From Arthrobacter sp. B1I2 (GTDB lineage Bacteria; Actinomycetota; Actinomycetes; Actinomycetales; Micrococcaceae), in assembly GCF_030816485.1 (NCBI RefSeq), contig NZ_JAUSYC010000001.1:2108001-2172000 (forward strand): a stretch of 64,000 nt of DNA, given 5' to 3'. Made by a program: the position numbers and the translations under genes. Positions 25,072 to 34,205 of the stretch are shown in pieces. The notes beneath the pieces were generated by a model. The model worked only from the letters and a program-made list of their open reading frames with translations. It did no database searches and was not told the DNA's origin. Numbering within the stretch: position 1 is the stretch's first letter; every line of letters starts with the position of its first letter.

Positions 25072-26274
25072 ATGACGCGCAGAGTGGGTGTTGAAGAAGA
25101 GTTCCTGATTGTCGACGGCGCCTGTGGTTACCCCGTTGCGCTGGGCGGCACGCTGCAGCGCGTCGCGGAATATCCCAACCTCAGCAGCGAGATGAAGCAG
25201 GAGCAGATTGAAACCTGCACGTTCCCCCGGCTGACCCTCTCGGAAATCGCCCAGGACATCACGGCGGGGCGCCGGAACGCGGACGCCCTGGCGCGCCTGG
25301 CCGGAGCCAGGGCTGTTGCGCTTGCAACGTCTCCGCTGCCTGTCGACTCCACCGTGGCGCCCGGCGAACGCTGTGGGCAGCTGATGGAACGGTACGGGCT
25401 GACTGCAGTGGAGCAGCTCACCTGCGGCTGCCACGTGCATGTGGAGATCGAGTCGGACGAGGAAGGCGTCGCCATCCTGGACCGCATCCGGATCTGGCTG
25501 CCGGTCCTGCAGGCCCTCGCCTCAAACTCGCCCTTTTGGAATGGAACAGATTCGGGCTATGCGGGCTACCGCTCCCAGGCGTGGAACCGGTGGCCCACCA
25601 CCGGGCCGAGTGGGATCTTCGGGTCGGCCGCCGCCTACCACGCGCATGTCCGGCAGATCCTCGGCTCCGCTGTCCCCCTGGACAAGGCAAGCCTCTACTT
25701 CGATGCCCGGCTCAGCGACCGCCATCCCACCGTGGAGGTCCGGGTGGCTGACGTCTGTCTCTTCGCGGACGACGCTGTCCTGGTGGCCGCACTGGTCCGG
25801 GCACTGGCAGAAACGGCCGTCCGGCAGTGGCGCGACGGCGTGTCCCCGGCGCCCGTGCCCGCCGCCCAGTTGCGGCTCGCCTCCTGGCAGGCCAGCCGCT
25901 TCGGGCTGGAGACTGATCTCCTCGATCCCGTTGCCGGGGAACCGCGGTCCGCGTCCGACGTGCTGGCAGCCCTGCTGGACCACGTCCGTCCAGTGCTGGA
26001 AGAGCAGGGCGAACTGGCCACAGTGGAGTTGCTGCTGTTCCAGGTGATGACCCGGGGCACCGGGGCCATTGCGCAGCGGGAGGGGTTCGTCCGGACCGGC
26101 GGTCTTCCGGGCATGATCGCCCAGGCCATCGACACCACCGCCCTGCCCGCCACCTCCGTCCGGGGGCAGGCTGGGCCTACCCGCCGCAGGCAGGGTGACA
26201 CCAGCCGGGTGCGCGGGCAGGCTCCGATGCACCCCCGGGGCGGCACGCCGCAGCTGGACAACCAGACCCTGTAA
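25072..26274 (+). CDS. YbdK-family carboxylate-amine ligase (glutamate-cysteine ligase 2 fold)
   Basis: 400 aa with the family start VGVEEEFLIVD (residues 5-15), which supplies metal-binding Glu residues. It also has the His block CGCHVHVEI and the late blocks PTVEVRVADVC and LFQVMTRGTGA. YbdK-type enzymes use ATP to join the carboxyl of glutamate to an amine; weak glutamate-cysteine ligation is known for one member. ATG 25072 has GGAAG at 6 bases. It opens a four-gene operon (21-bp gap to the next gene). Its amine acceptor is unknown; the neighbouring decarboxylase product is one candidate. The last 45 residues are Pro/Arg-rich and disordered. Confidence 0.88.
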   Translation: MTRRVGVEEEFLIVDGACGYPVALGGTLQRVAEYPNLSSEMKQEQIETCTFPRLTLSEIAQDITAGRRNADALARLAGARAVALATSPLPVDSTVAPGERCGQLMERYGLTAVEQLTCGCHVHVEIESDEEGVAILDRIRIWLPVLQALASNSPFWNGTDSGYAGYRSQAWNRWPTTGPSGIFGSAAAYHAHVRQILGSAVPLDKASLYFDARLSDRHPTVEVRVADVCLFADDAVLVAALVRALAETAVRQWRDGVSPAPVPAAQLRLASWQASRFGLETDLLDPVAGEPRSASDVLAALLDHVRPVLEEQGELATVELLLFQVMTRGTGAIAQREGFVRTGGLPGMIAQAIDTTALPATSVRGQAGPTRRRQGDTSRVRGQAPMHPRGGTPQLDNQTL

Positions 26275-26295
26275 ACCGACAGCAGGAGGTCCCCC

Positions 26296-27792
26296 TTGGG
26301 CCAGAATGAATTGGACCAGAACCAGGCACCGGTGGTTGACGCCCTGGCAGAACACCAGAAGTTGGAACGGTACGGCTTCACCCCGCCGGCCCACCGCCAG
26401 GGCCGGGGCGTGGACCCCCGGGTGCTGGAGGTGCTGGGGGAGCAAAGCTTCAAGGCCGACGTCGTTGCCTCCTCGGGCTTGGACGACCGCAAGTCCTCCA
26501 ACGGCTACCTGTCCAAAGCTGAAGAACTTCTGGCGGCCGCCGTGGGTGCCGATCAGGCCTTCTTCTCCACCTGCGGCAGCTCCCTGTCCATCAAGGCCGC
26601 CATCCTGGCCGTGACCCGCGGCGAAGGGGAGCTCCTGATCAGCCGGGACGCGCACAAGTCCGTGGTGTCCGGCCTGGTCCTGTCCGGGCTGCAGCCGCGG
26701 TGGATCAAGCCCCGCTGGGACGAAGAGCTGAAGATGAGCCACCCGCCGGCACCGGAGACCGTGGAGGAAATGTGGCAGCGCTACCCGGATGCCTCCGCAG
26801 CCCTGATCGTGAGCCCCACCCCCTACGGCACCTGCGCGGACATCGAAGCCATCGCTGAGATCTGCCACAAACGGGGCAAACCGCTGATCGTGGACGAAGC
26901 GTGGGGCGCACAGTTGCCCTTCCACCCCGACACCCCCACCTGGGCCATGTCCGCCGGCGCGGACATCTGCGTGGTCAGCGTCCACAAGATGGGCCTGGGG
27001 TTTGAACAGGGCTCCATCTTCCACCTGCAAGGAAACCTGGTGGACCCGGTCCGGCTCAACCAGTGCGCCGACGTCCTCTCCACCACCAGCGCCAACACCC
27101 TGATCTACGGGGCCATGGACGGCTGGCGGCGGCAGATGGTGCAGGAAGGCAAGGCCATGATCGACCGAGCGCTGGACCTGGCCCGCCGGGTGCGCAGGGA
27201 GATCGGGGACATCCCGGGGCTGCACGTCCTGGAGGACGAGCTGGTCCATGCCGAGGCCTCCCACGACCTGGACATCCTGCACATCCTGATCGACGTGTCG
27301 CAGCTGGGCATCAGCGGCTACCAGGCGACGGACTGGATGCGGGAGAACTGCCGGATTGACCTGGGCACCAACGACCACCGACGGACGGAGGCGGTGATTT
27401 CCGTTTCCGACGACGACGAAACTGCCGACCGGCTGCTGGCCGGACTGCGCCAACTGGCAGACGCCGCGCCGTCCCTGCCGCGACCACCCGCCGTCGTCAT
27501 CCCCAAGGAGGAGGACCTTTTCCTGGAAACCGTGATGCTGCCCCGCGACGCCTTCTTTGGGCCTGTGGAAGTCATTCCCGTGGAGGAATCGCCGGGCCGG
27601 ATCGCGGCGGAAATGGCCACCCCGTACCCGCCCGGAGTCCCGCTCCTGCTGCCCGGCGAACGGATCAACCAGGCAGCCATCGACTATCTGCGGAGCGGCG
27701 TGGAAGCAGGAATGGTCCTGCCCGATCCCGCCGACCCGTCCCTGAAGACCATCCGCGTGGTGCGCGAAGAACACCATAAACGGCAGCAGTAG
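26296..27792 (+). CDS. Orn/Lys/Arg decarboxylase family PLP enzyme
   Basis: 498 aa. The PLP site is clear: Lys231 in SVHKMG forms the Schiff base, Asp200 in IVDEAWGAQ binds the pyridine nitrogen, and His120 in SRDAHKS stacks on the ring. The usual DEAHGAH motif reads DEAWGAQ. It resembles the short actinobacterial form without the N-terminal wing domain, with the C-terminal domain ending PLLLPGERI. The start is TTG 26296, with AGGAGG 6 bases before it. The likely product is cadaverine, agmatine or putrescine, made inside the operon next to a glutamate ligase. Substrate not determined. Confidence 0.88.
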   Translation: MGQNELDQNQAPVVDALAEHQKLERYGFTPPAHRQGRGVDPRVLEVLGEQSFKADVVASSGLDDRKSSNGYLSKAEELLAAAVGADQAFFSTCGSSLSIKAAILAVTRGEGELLISRDAHKSVVSGLVLSGLQPRWIKPRWDEELKMSHPPAPETVEEMWQRYPDASAALIVSPTPYGTCADIEAIAEICHKRGKPLIVDEAWGAQLPFHPDTPTWAMSAGADICVVSVHKMGLGFEQGSIFHLQGNLVDPVRLNQCADVLSTTSANTLIYGAMDGWRRQMVQEGKAMIDRALDLARRVRREIGDIPGLHVLEDELVHAEASHDLDILHILIDVSQLGISGYQATDWMRENCRIDLGTNDHRRTEAVISVSDDDETADRLLAGLRQLADAAPSLPRPPAVVIPKEEDLFLETVMLPRDAFFGPVEVIPVEESPGRIAAEMATPYPPGVPLLLPGERINQAAIDYLRSGVEAGMVLPDPADPSLKTIRVVREEHHKRQQ

Positions 27793-27828
27793 TACCCGAA
27801 AAGTGGCAGTAAAGAGCAAGGAACAACC

Positions 27829-29610
27829 ATGTGTGGCATAGCCGGCGAAATCGCATTCAATGGCAGGGCGGCGTCGGGGGAAGCAGTTCTGAAAATCATG
27901 GGGGCCATGGCCTCCAGGGGACCGGACGGAAGGGGAAGCTGGAACGGCGGCTGGGTGGCTCTGGGGCACCGGCGGCTCAGCATCATCGACCTTTCCGAGG
28001 CAGGGGCGCAGCCCATGGAGGACGACGGCGGCCTGACCGTCACCTTCAACGGCTGCATCTACAACTACCAGGAGCTGCGCCGGGAGCTGGAGCCGGAGTT
28101 CCGCTTCCGCTCAACCAGCGACACGGAGGTGATCCTCAAGGCCTACCGGAAATGGAGTGACGACTTTGTCCACCACCTTGTGGGCATGTTCGCGATCGCC
28201 ATTTACGATCCGCAGCGGGCGGAGGTCCTCCTGGTCCGCGACCGGCTGGGTATCAAGCCGCTCTACGTGGCCGCGCTTCCGGGGAAGCTGCGCTTCGCCT
28301 CCACGCTGCCCGCGCTGGCGGCTTCCGGCGGGATCGACACGGGCATTGACGAGGTGGCGCTGCACCACTACCTGAGCTGGCACTCGATCGTCCCGGCGCC
28401 GCGCACCATCCTGCGGGGTGTCCGGAAGCTGCCGGCCGCCACCATCCGCACCGTCCGTGCCGACGGCACGTGGCAGGACCGCGAGTACTGGCGTCCGGAC
28501 TACATCCGGAAACCGGAGCATGCCGGCTGGTCAGCCGTCGACTGGCGTGACGCCGTGCGGGATGCGTTGAGGACAGCAGTACGACGGCGGATGGTTGCCG
28601 ATGTGCCGGTGGGTGTCCTTTTGTCCGGCGGACTGGATTCGAGCCTCCTGGTTGCCCTGCTCGCCGAGGAAGGCCAGCATGGGTTGTCCACGTTCAGCAT
28701 CGGGTTCGACGACGGCGCGGGCGGCGACGCCGGAAACGAGTTCGAGTACTCCGATCTGGTGGCGCGCGAATTCGGTACCCGGCACGAGCGGCTGCACGTG
28801 CCCACGGCCGATTTTGCGCCCTCGATTGCCGGTGCCCTGGACGCGATGTCCGAGCCCATGGCCAGCCACGACGTCACCGCCTTCCACTTGCTCTCCGACA
28901 CCGTGTCCCGGCACCTGAAAGTAGTGCAGTGCGGACAGGGCGCCGATGAGGTGTTTGGCGGGTACGAATACCACCAGCCGCTGGCCGGCGTCGCCCGGGA
29001 CCAGGCCCTGGCCGCCTTCACGGCCTCCTTCGTTGACCACAGCCACGAAGAGCTCCTCGGCATCCTGGAGCCGGAATGGCTGCCAGGCTCCGACGTCAGC
29101 CGCAAAGTGCTCGCCGACCACCTGCAGGCACCCGGAGCCGACACCGCCCTGGACGCGGTCCTCCGGCTGGACACGCACCTGCTCATGGTGGACGATCCGG
29201 TGAAGCGGCTGGACAACATGAGCATGGCCTGGGGGCTGGAGGCCCGGGTGCCGTTCCTGGACCACGAACTGGTGGAGCTTGCCGGGGCCTGCCCGCCGGA
29301 ACTGAAGGCAAGCCAGGGCGGCAAGGGAATCCTGAAGGACCTGGGCCGGCAACTGCTCCCATCGGCCGTGATCGACCGCCCCAAGGGGTACTTCCCGGTC
29401 CCGGCGCTGCGGCACCTGGAAGAACCATTCATCACCATGGTCGCCGATGCCCTCCACGCGCCCGAGGCCAAGCAGCGCGGCCTCTTCCGCCCCGAGTACA
29501 TCGACGGGCTGCTGGCGGATCCCAACAGCCAGCGGACCCCGGTGAAGAGCAACGTCCTGTGGCAGTTCGCACTGCTGGAAATGTGGCTGCAGCGCCACGG
29601 GGTGGGGTAG
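27829..29610 (+). CDS. AsnB-type glutamine-dependent amidotransferase (N-acetylglutaminylglutamine amidotransferase-like)
   Basis: 593 aa. It starts MCGIAGE, so Cys2 is the glutaminase nucleophile. The N-terminal Ntn domain includes RGPDGRG, and the synthetase domain has the pyrophosphatase loop SGGLDSS (266-272). The C-terminal PKGYFPVPALR block is typical of the AsnO-like branch that makes N-acetylglutaminylglutamine amide, rather than of asparagine synthetase proper. The usual partner there, an ATP-grasp/GNAT Ngg synthetase, is absent; a YbdK ligase stands in its place. It probably amidates a carboxyl group of an operon product using glutamine nitrogen. The next gene starts 3 bp after its stop. 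Confidence 0.88.
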   Translation: MCGIAGEIAFNGRAASGEAVLKIMGAMASRGPDGRGSWNGGWVALGHRRLSIIDLSEAGAQPMEDDGGLTVTFNGCIYNYQELRRELEPEFRFRSTSDTEVILKAYRKWSDDFVHHLVGMFAIAIYDPQRAEVLLVRDRLGIKPLYVAALPGKLRFASTLPALAASGGIDTGIDEVALHHYLSWHSIVPAPRTILRGVRKLPAATIRTVRADGTWQDREYWRPDYIRKPEHAGWSAVDWRDAVRDALRTAVRRRMVADVPVGVLLSGGLDSSLLVALLAEEGQHGLSTFSIGFDDGAGGDAGNEFEYSDLVAREFGTRHERLHVPTADFAPSIAGALDAMSEPMASHDVTAFHLLSDTVSRHLKVVQCGQGADEVFGGYEYHQPLAGVARDQALAAFTASFVDHSHEELLGILEPEWLPGSDVSRKVLADHLQAPGADTALDAVLRLDTHLLMVDDPVKRLDNMSMAWGLEARVPFLDHELVELAGACPPELKASQGGKGILKDLGRQLLPSAVIDRPKGYFPVPALRHLEEPFITMVADALHAPEAKQRGLFRPEYIDGLLADPNSQRTPVKSNVLWQFALLEMWLQRHGVG

Positions 29611-29613
29611 GGC

Positions 29614-31002
29614 ATGGCGCGTCTGGGCCAGGAGGTCCTGGCCGGTCTCCGGCACGCTGTCCGCGGTGACTTTCCCGCCGTCATCGGGGAACTTTCGGCG
29701 CTGGTCCGCATCCCCGCGATGGCGTGGGACTCGTTCGACCCCTCCCAGCTGGACCAGGCCGCCCAGCAGGTGGCGGGCCTGGTCCGCGAAGCCGGCCTTA
29801 CCGACGTCGACATCCTGCAGGGACCACGCCCTGATGGAAAGCCCGGCGCGCCGGCCGTGGTGGGACGCCGTCCGGCCCTTCCCGGCAAACCCACCATTCT
29901 GCTGTACGCGCACTACGACGTCCAGCCCGCCGGCCAGCTGGAGCTGTGGGAGAGCCCGCCGTTCGAGGCGCTGGAGCGCGGCGGGCGGCTGTGGGGCAGG
30001 GGAGTGGCGGACAACAAGGCGGGGGTGCTGCTGCACGTGGCCGCCGTCCGCAACGCCCTACGGGTCCTGGGTGACGATCTTGGCGTCGGCGTGACGGTGT
30101 TCATTGACGGAGAGGAGGAGGCAGGCTCGCCGTCGCTGCCCCTGCTGCTGCAGCAGCACGCCGACCTGCTGCGGGCCGACGTGCTGGTGGTGGCCGACTC
30201 CGGGAACTGGAAGGTGGGCGTGCCGGCGCTGACCACCAGCCTGCGCGGGCTGGTCCTGGGCACCATCGAGGTCCGGGTGCTGGAGCACGCCCTGCATTCC
30301 GGGACATATGGCGGGCCGCTGGTGGATGCCGTTGCGGCGCTGTCCCGGCTTCTCGCGTCCTTCCATCACGACGACGGGAGCGTGGCGGTGGAGGGCCTGC
30401 CGGCTTCGGAGGAGCCGGGCCCGTCCTTGACCGAAGCCGAGTTCAGGGCGGATTCGCGGGTCCGTCCGGGAGTGCCGCTGGCCGGCAGCGGCAGCATCAC
30501 GTCGCGGTTATGGACCAAGCCGGCCCTGGCCATCATCGGGATCGACGCGCCGTCCGTGGCGCTGTCCTCCGACACACTGCAGCCGGCGGCCCGGGCGCGG
30601 TTCAGCCTCAGCCTGGCGCCGTCCTCTGATACGGCGGCTGCCATGGAGGCGGTCCGGCGGCATGTGGAAGACCATGTGCCGTTCGGCGCCGAGGTGGTAT
30701 TCACCCCGGGCGGGCGGACGGAGGGGTTTGCAGGGGACGCGTCCTCGCCTGCCTCCCGTTCGATGCTCCACGTCATGGGTGAGGTGTGGCGTGTGCCGGC
30801 GGTGTCAATGGGAGTGGGCGGATCCATTCCCGCCGTCAACATCCTGAACAAGCTGTACCCGGAATCGGAAATCCTGATCACGGGTGCCGAGGACCCCGAT
30901 TCGCGGGCGCACGGAGCCAACGAGTCCATCCACCTTGGCGATTTCGGGAACGCCATCGTGGCCGAGGCCCTGCTGCTGGCCCGCCTCAACGCCGGGCACT
31001 GA
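29614..31002 (+). CDS. M20 family dipeptidase
   Basis: 462 aa. Zinc ligands and catalytic residues are visible: His100 and Asp102 in YAHYDVQPAG, Asp133 in GRGVADNKAG, the Glu cluster 167-169 in DGEEEAGS, and Asp194 in VVADSGN. The lid domain sits between about 205 and 330. These enzymes split dipeptides or N-acylated amino acids, or reverse such bonds. It is the last gene of the YbdK-decarboxylase-AsnB operon and starts 3 bp after the amidotransferase stop. It may trim or recycle the operon's dipeptide-like product. There is no signal peptide. Confidence 0.9.
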   Translation: MARLGQEVLAGLRHAVRGDFPAVIGELSALVRIPAMAWDSFDPSQLDQAAQQVAGLVREAGLTDVDILQGPRPDGKPGAPAVVGRRPALPGKPTILLYAHYDVQPAGQLELWESPPFEALERGGRLWGRGVADNKAGVLLHVAAVRNALRVLGDDLGVGVTVFIDGEEEAGSPSLPLLLQQHADLLRADVLVVADSGNWKVGVPALTTSLRGLVLGTIEVRVLEHALHSGTYGGPLVDAVAALSRLLASFHHDDGSVAVEGLPASEEPGPSLTEAEFRADSRVRPGVPLAGSGSITSRLWTKPALAIIGIDAPSVALSSDTLQPAARARFSLSLAPSSDTAAAMEAVRRHVEDHVPFGAEVVFTPGGRTEGFAGDASSPASRSMLHVMGEVWRVPAVSMGVGGSIPAVNILNKLYPESEILITGAEDPDSRAHGANESIHLGDFGNAIVAEALLLARLNAGH

Positions 31003-31028
31003 ACCGCGGGGACCGGACCGTTAACCCG

Positions 31029-31934
31029 TCAGCGGCGGGGCGCGTTCCGCCGTCGCGCCGCGAACGCGAACAGGGAGGTGGTGGCCACCGTGGCCAAGTA
31101 GCCTGCGATCACAATCAGCGAGATGCCCGCCCAGAAGTAGTTGGTGGTGCTGGCCTCCTGCCACGGGCTGGGCGCAATCCGGATCAGCGAATACACCGCC
31201 ACCACAGCCGAAGCCAGCCCGATCAGCACCGGCAGGTTGAGCCAGATCCGGGCCGACCCGACGTGCTCGCCGAACCCGTCCCACTCGTTCCATGAACCAC
31301 GGCGGAGGATCAGCCAGCCCGCCGGAATCATGAACGCCCCCACCAGCAGGAACGCGGCCACCACATCGGCAGGCCGGTGCCATTGGTTGATCAGCGTGGA
31401 CACGCCGGAGGCGATGGCAAACGTGCCGCCAATGAAGCCCGCCATGGGGCGCCAGCGCGGGGACGACATCAGGAACACCGCTGCCGCCGCGGATGCCGCG
31501 AGCGTCGTGTGCCCGGACGGCAGTGAATTCAGCTCCAGCGTCAACACACCCTTGTCCGGCCGCGCCGGCAGCAGGTCCTTGAGTACCTGCGTGGCGACGT
31601 TCGCGCCGACGCACGCTGCCACCGCTATTCCTGCCTCGGCCCAGTGCCGCCGGATCACCGTGACAAACAGGACCACGACGGCGGCCATCACCAGCGAGAT
31701 GGTGGGCAGCCAATCCAGGAACCGGGTGGCGGCCTTGCCCGCGGGGCCGTGGATCTGCACCGCTTCCACCAGCGCGGACTCGTCGATGAACTGTCCGGTG
31801 GTGGTCTGGACGAAGAAGTAGTAGGTGGCAGCCAGGCCGGCAAGGCACGCCATAGTGGACAGCACGAACAGGAACGCCGAGCCGGGGGCAGGCCGGGCCG
31901 CGGTCCTGGTGGGTAGTTGCCGGTAAGAAGTCAT
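31029..31934 (-). CDS. PAP2-family membrane phosphatase
   Basis: About 301 aa with six hydrophobic segments. The three phosphatase motifs are present: KDLLPARP (K-x6-RP), PSGHTT and a late SxxxxxxHRPADVVAA, with His and Asp as nucleophile and partner. The N-terminal LPTRTAARPAPG is cytoplasmic. PAP2 enzymes dephosphorylate lipid phosphates such as undecaprenyl pyrophosphate or phosphatidic acid. ATG 31934 is preferred over GTG 31952. It lies 36 bp after the MFS gene on the same strand, so the two are probably cotranscribed. Confidence 0.88.
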   Translation of the reverse strand: MTSYRQLPTRTAARPAPGSAFLFVLSTMACLAGLAATYYFFVQTTTGQFIDESALVEAVQIHGPAGKAATRFLDWLPTISLVMAAVVVLFVTVIRRHWAEAGIAVAACVGANVATQVLKDLLPARPDKGVLTLELNSLPSGHTTLAASAAAAVFLMSSPRWRPMAGFIGGTFAIASGVSTLINQWHRPADVVAAFLLVGAFMIPAGWLILRRGSWNEWDGFGEHVGSARIWLNLPVLIGLASAVVAVYSLIRIAPSPWQEASTTNYFWAGISLIVIAGYLATVATTSLFAFAARRRNAPRR

Positions 31935-31970
31935 CGCAGTTAAGGGTGGCACAGAAAGCTGGAAGGCCCC

Positions 31971-33161
31971 TTAGGGGTTGGGGGTGGGTTGGACCGGGTC
32001 CAGCCGGGGGATGCTCGCCGCGGCCACCAGCAGCGCCAGTACGCCCAGCCCGAACGGCAGCGCCGTGGCGGTGGCAATGCCGCCCACCAGCAGGGGTCCG
32101 CCGGCGTCTCCCAGTTCACGCCCCAGTTCCGCCGAGCCCATGGTCCGGCCCATCCGCTCCGGCGGGGTGGTGTCCGCAAGGTGGGCGAAACCGAGAGGGG
32201 TTACCGCGCCGATCCCCACCCCAATGAATGCCCCGGCAATAAAGATGGTGACCACGCCCGGGGCCGCCGCTACCAGGCCGACGCCCATGGCAATCAGCAG
32301 CAGGCCCGCCGTCGTACCCCTGTTGTCCGTGACGGCGTGCCGGTCCCGCCGCCGCCCGATCCATGGCTGGGTCAGCACCGAACCCAGCGCCACCACGCTC
32401 ACCGCTGCCGTGCCGGCGAAAGCGTCCAGGCCGTGCCGCGTGGCCAGCGCCGGAAGGAAGCCGACGGCGGCGCCCAGCGCTCCCGTGGAGGCGGCCAGCA
32501 CCAGCGTGGGGACCAGGAACCGGCGCTCGCCCACCTGCCGCGCCAGGTCCAGCACCGTGTACCGCTTCCGCGGCAGCGGCGCCAGGTGCGGCACGGACAC
32601 CAGCACCCACACGGCGGTGACCACCGCAAGCGCCGACAGCGTTCCGAACAGCAGCGGGAAGCCACCGGCCAGGATCAGGCCGGCCCCCAGCGGCGGGCCG
32701 ATAATGTAACCCAGGCTCTTCCAGGACCCGTAGCGGCCAAAGTAGGTGCCGGCTTTCCCGCCGCTGGCCATCCTTGCCACCATGGCGGACGACGCCGGCG
32801 AGAAGGCTGACGCGGCGGCCCCCTGTCCCAGCCGGGCCAGGGCAAGGATCAACGGGTCAGCGGCGCCCAAACCGATCAGGGACAGGGCGGCGAAAGCGAC
32901 GAGTCCGCCGACGACCACCGGTTTGGCACCAATACGGTCGCTGAGCGCACCAAAGACGGGTTTCAGGAACACCTCGGCGACGTCGTAGAGGGCCAGCAGG
33001 ATGCCGAGGTTCAGCAGGGTCAGGCCGATGTTGCCGCTCTGCGAGCCCAGCCCGGCCGCGATGCTGTGGGCGCCGAAAGCGGTGACGAACCCCGCCGCGT
33101 ACAACGGTGCCGTGGATGAGCGGGTGGCGTGGTCGCTGGACGGGGGTTTGCCGGGGCTCAT
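31971..33161 (-). CDS. Major facilitator superfamily exporter
   Basis: 396 aa with about twelve helices. The A-motif loop reads KPVFGALSDRIGAKPVVVGG, very close to the classic GxLADRxGR pattern. The loop in the second half is degenerate (TQPWIGRRRDRHAV). It belongs to the drug-resistance type (YcaD/MdtG-like), substrate unknown. It is divergent from the drug-ABC operon, and the palindrome at 33180-33195 lies 19 bp from its start codon, so the GbsR/MarR-type regulator may control it as well. Confidence 0.88.
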   Translation of the reverse strand: MSPGKPPSSDHATRSSTAPLYAAGFVTAFGAHSIAAGLGSQSGNIGLTLLNLGILLALYDVAEVFLKPVFGALSDRIGAKPVVVGGLVAFAALSLIGLGAADPLILALARLGQGAAASAFSPASSAMVARMASGGKAGTYFGRYGSWKSLGYIIGPPLGAGLILAGGFPLLFGTLSALAVVTAVWVLVSVPHLAPLPRKRYTVLDLARQVGERRFLVPTLVLAASTGALGAAVGFLPALATRHGLDAFAGTAAVSVVALGSVLTQPWIGRRRDRHAVTDNRGTTAGLLLIAMGVGLVAAAPGVVTIFIAGAFIGVGIGAVTPLGFAHLADTTPPERMGRTMGSAELGRELGDAGGPLLVGGIATATALPFGLGVLALLVAAASIPRLDPVQPTPNP

Positions 33162-33179
33162 AGTGGGGACTTTAGTACC

Positions 33180-33195
33180 TTCACAACTTTGTGAA
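33180..33195. promoter_or_regulatory. MarR-type operator between MFS and ABC genes
   Basis: TTCACAA-CT-TTGTGAA, a perfect inverted repeat of two 7-bp arms with a 2-bp centre. It lies in the 53-bp divergent spacer of the two efflux systems. The MarR/GbsR-type protein encoded at 35825-36358 is the natural candidate to bind it. Confidence 0.65.
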
Positions 33196-33214
33196 AACTT
33201 CGAAGACTTGGAAC

Positions 33215-34204
33215 ATGAACACCGTTGTCCAGACTGTGGATCTGCATAAGCACTTCGGCCGGGTCAGGGCCCTGGACGGGCTCGACCTCGAAGTCCGGCA
33301 CGGTGAAATCCACGGCTTCCTTGGCCCCAACGGCGCCGGCAAGTCCACCACCCTGCGCGTCCTGCTGGGCCTGGCCAGGGCAACCTCCGGCTCCGCCACC
33401 GTCCTTGGCTTCGATCCCTGGACCCAGGCCGTGGAGCTGCACCGGCGACTGGCGTATGTTCCCGGCGACGTCCGGCTCTGGCCCAACCTCTCCGGCGGCG
33501 AAACCATCGACCTGCTCTCCCGGCTGCGCGGGGGCACCGCGGACGGGTCCGCCTACCGGCAGCGCAGGGACCGGCTGTGCCAGGTGTTTGATTTCGATCC
33601 AGCGAAGAAGGGCCGCGCCTACTCCAAGGGCAACCGGCAGAAGGTCGCCCTGATCGCGGCCCTGGCCACCGAAGCCGAGCTCTACCTGCTGGACGAGCCC
33701 ACCAGCGGCCTTGACCCGCTCATGGAGGAGGTCTTCCGCCGGGAGCTGCTCGCCGCCGTCGAACGCGGTGCAACCGTGCTGCTCTCCAGCCACATCCTCT
33801 CCGAGGTGGAGGCGCTGTGCCACCGCGTGAGCATCATCCGCGCCGGCAGGATTGTCGACGGCGGCACGCTGGACTCGCTGCGGCACCTCACCAGGTCCGA
33901 GGTTTCTTTCGCCTCGGACGGCCTGGACACGCAGTCGCTCGCCGGGCTGGGTGCCGTGCATGACCTGACGCTCGACGCCGGGCGGGTCCGGTTCGGCGCG
34001 GACTCGGACCGGATCGCGGAGCTGCTTCCCGCCCTGGGCGCACTGGGCGTGCAGGGCCTGACGATTGTCCCGCCGTCGCTGGAGGAGCTGTTCCTGCGGC
34101 ATTACGGGGATGCGGCGGCCACCTTGAGCCAGGACGCCCCCGAACCCGACAAAGACGGCCATGGTCCCCGGCGGCACCTGCCCGGTGTACGGGGGCGGAG
34201 CTGA
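33215..34204 (+). CDS. ABC transporter ATPase, drug-export type
   Basis: 329 aa. Walker A GPNGAGKST is at 37-45 and Walker B YLLDEPTSGLDP is at about 163-174. The signature motif reads SKGNRQKV, as in many antibiotic-efflux ABC proteins, instead of LSGGQ. The C-terminal 100 residues match the DrrA-like domain. Start ATG 33215 lacks a clear ribosome site, consistent with a leaderless or weak start. The permease gene begins 1 bp after its stop. Together they resemble the mycobacterial Rv1218c-Rv1217c efflux pair. Confidence 0.9.
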   Translation: MNTVVQTVDLHKHFGRVRALDGLDLEVRHGEIHGFLGPNGAGKSTTLRVLLGLARATSGSATVLGFDPWTQAVELHRRLAYVPGDVRLWPNLSGGETIDLLSRLRGGTADGSAYRQRRDRLCQVFDFDPAKKGRAYSKGNRQKVALIAALATEAELYLLDEPTSGLDPLMEEVFRRELLAAVERGATVLLSSHILSEVEALCHRVSIIRAGRIVDGGTLDSLRHLTRSEVSFASDGLDTQSLAGLGAVHDLTLDAGRVRFGADSDRIAELLPALGALGVQGLTIVPPSLEELFLRHYGDAAATLSQDAPEPDKDGHGPRRHLPGVRGRS

Positions 34205-34205
34205 C

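Noticed and set aside
25522..27969. Minus-strand open frame of about 800 codons opposite the YbdK and decarboxylase genes
   Set aside because: GC-rich codon bias leaves the antisense frame open; no start signal or domain is seen.
27829..29610. Calling the AsnB-type gene a full NAGGN biosynthesis cluster
   Set aside because: The required Ngg synthetase (ATP-grasp plus acetyltransferase) is absent; only the amidotransferase branch resembles it.
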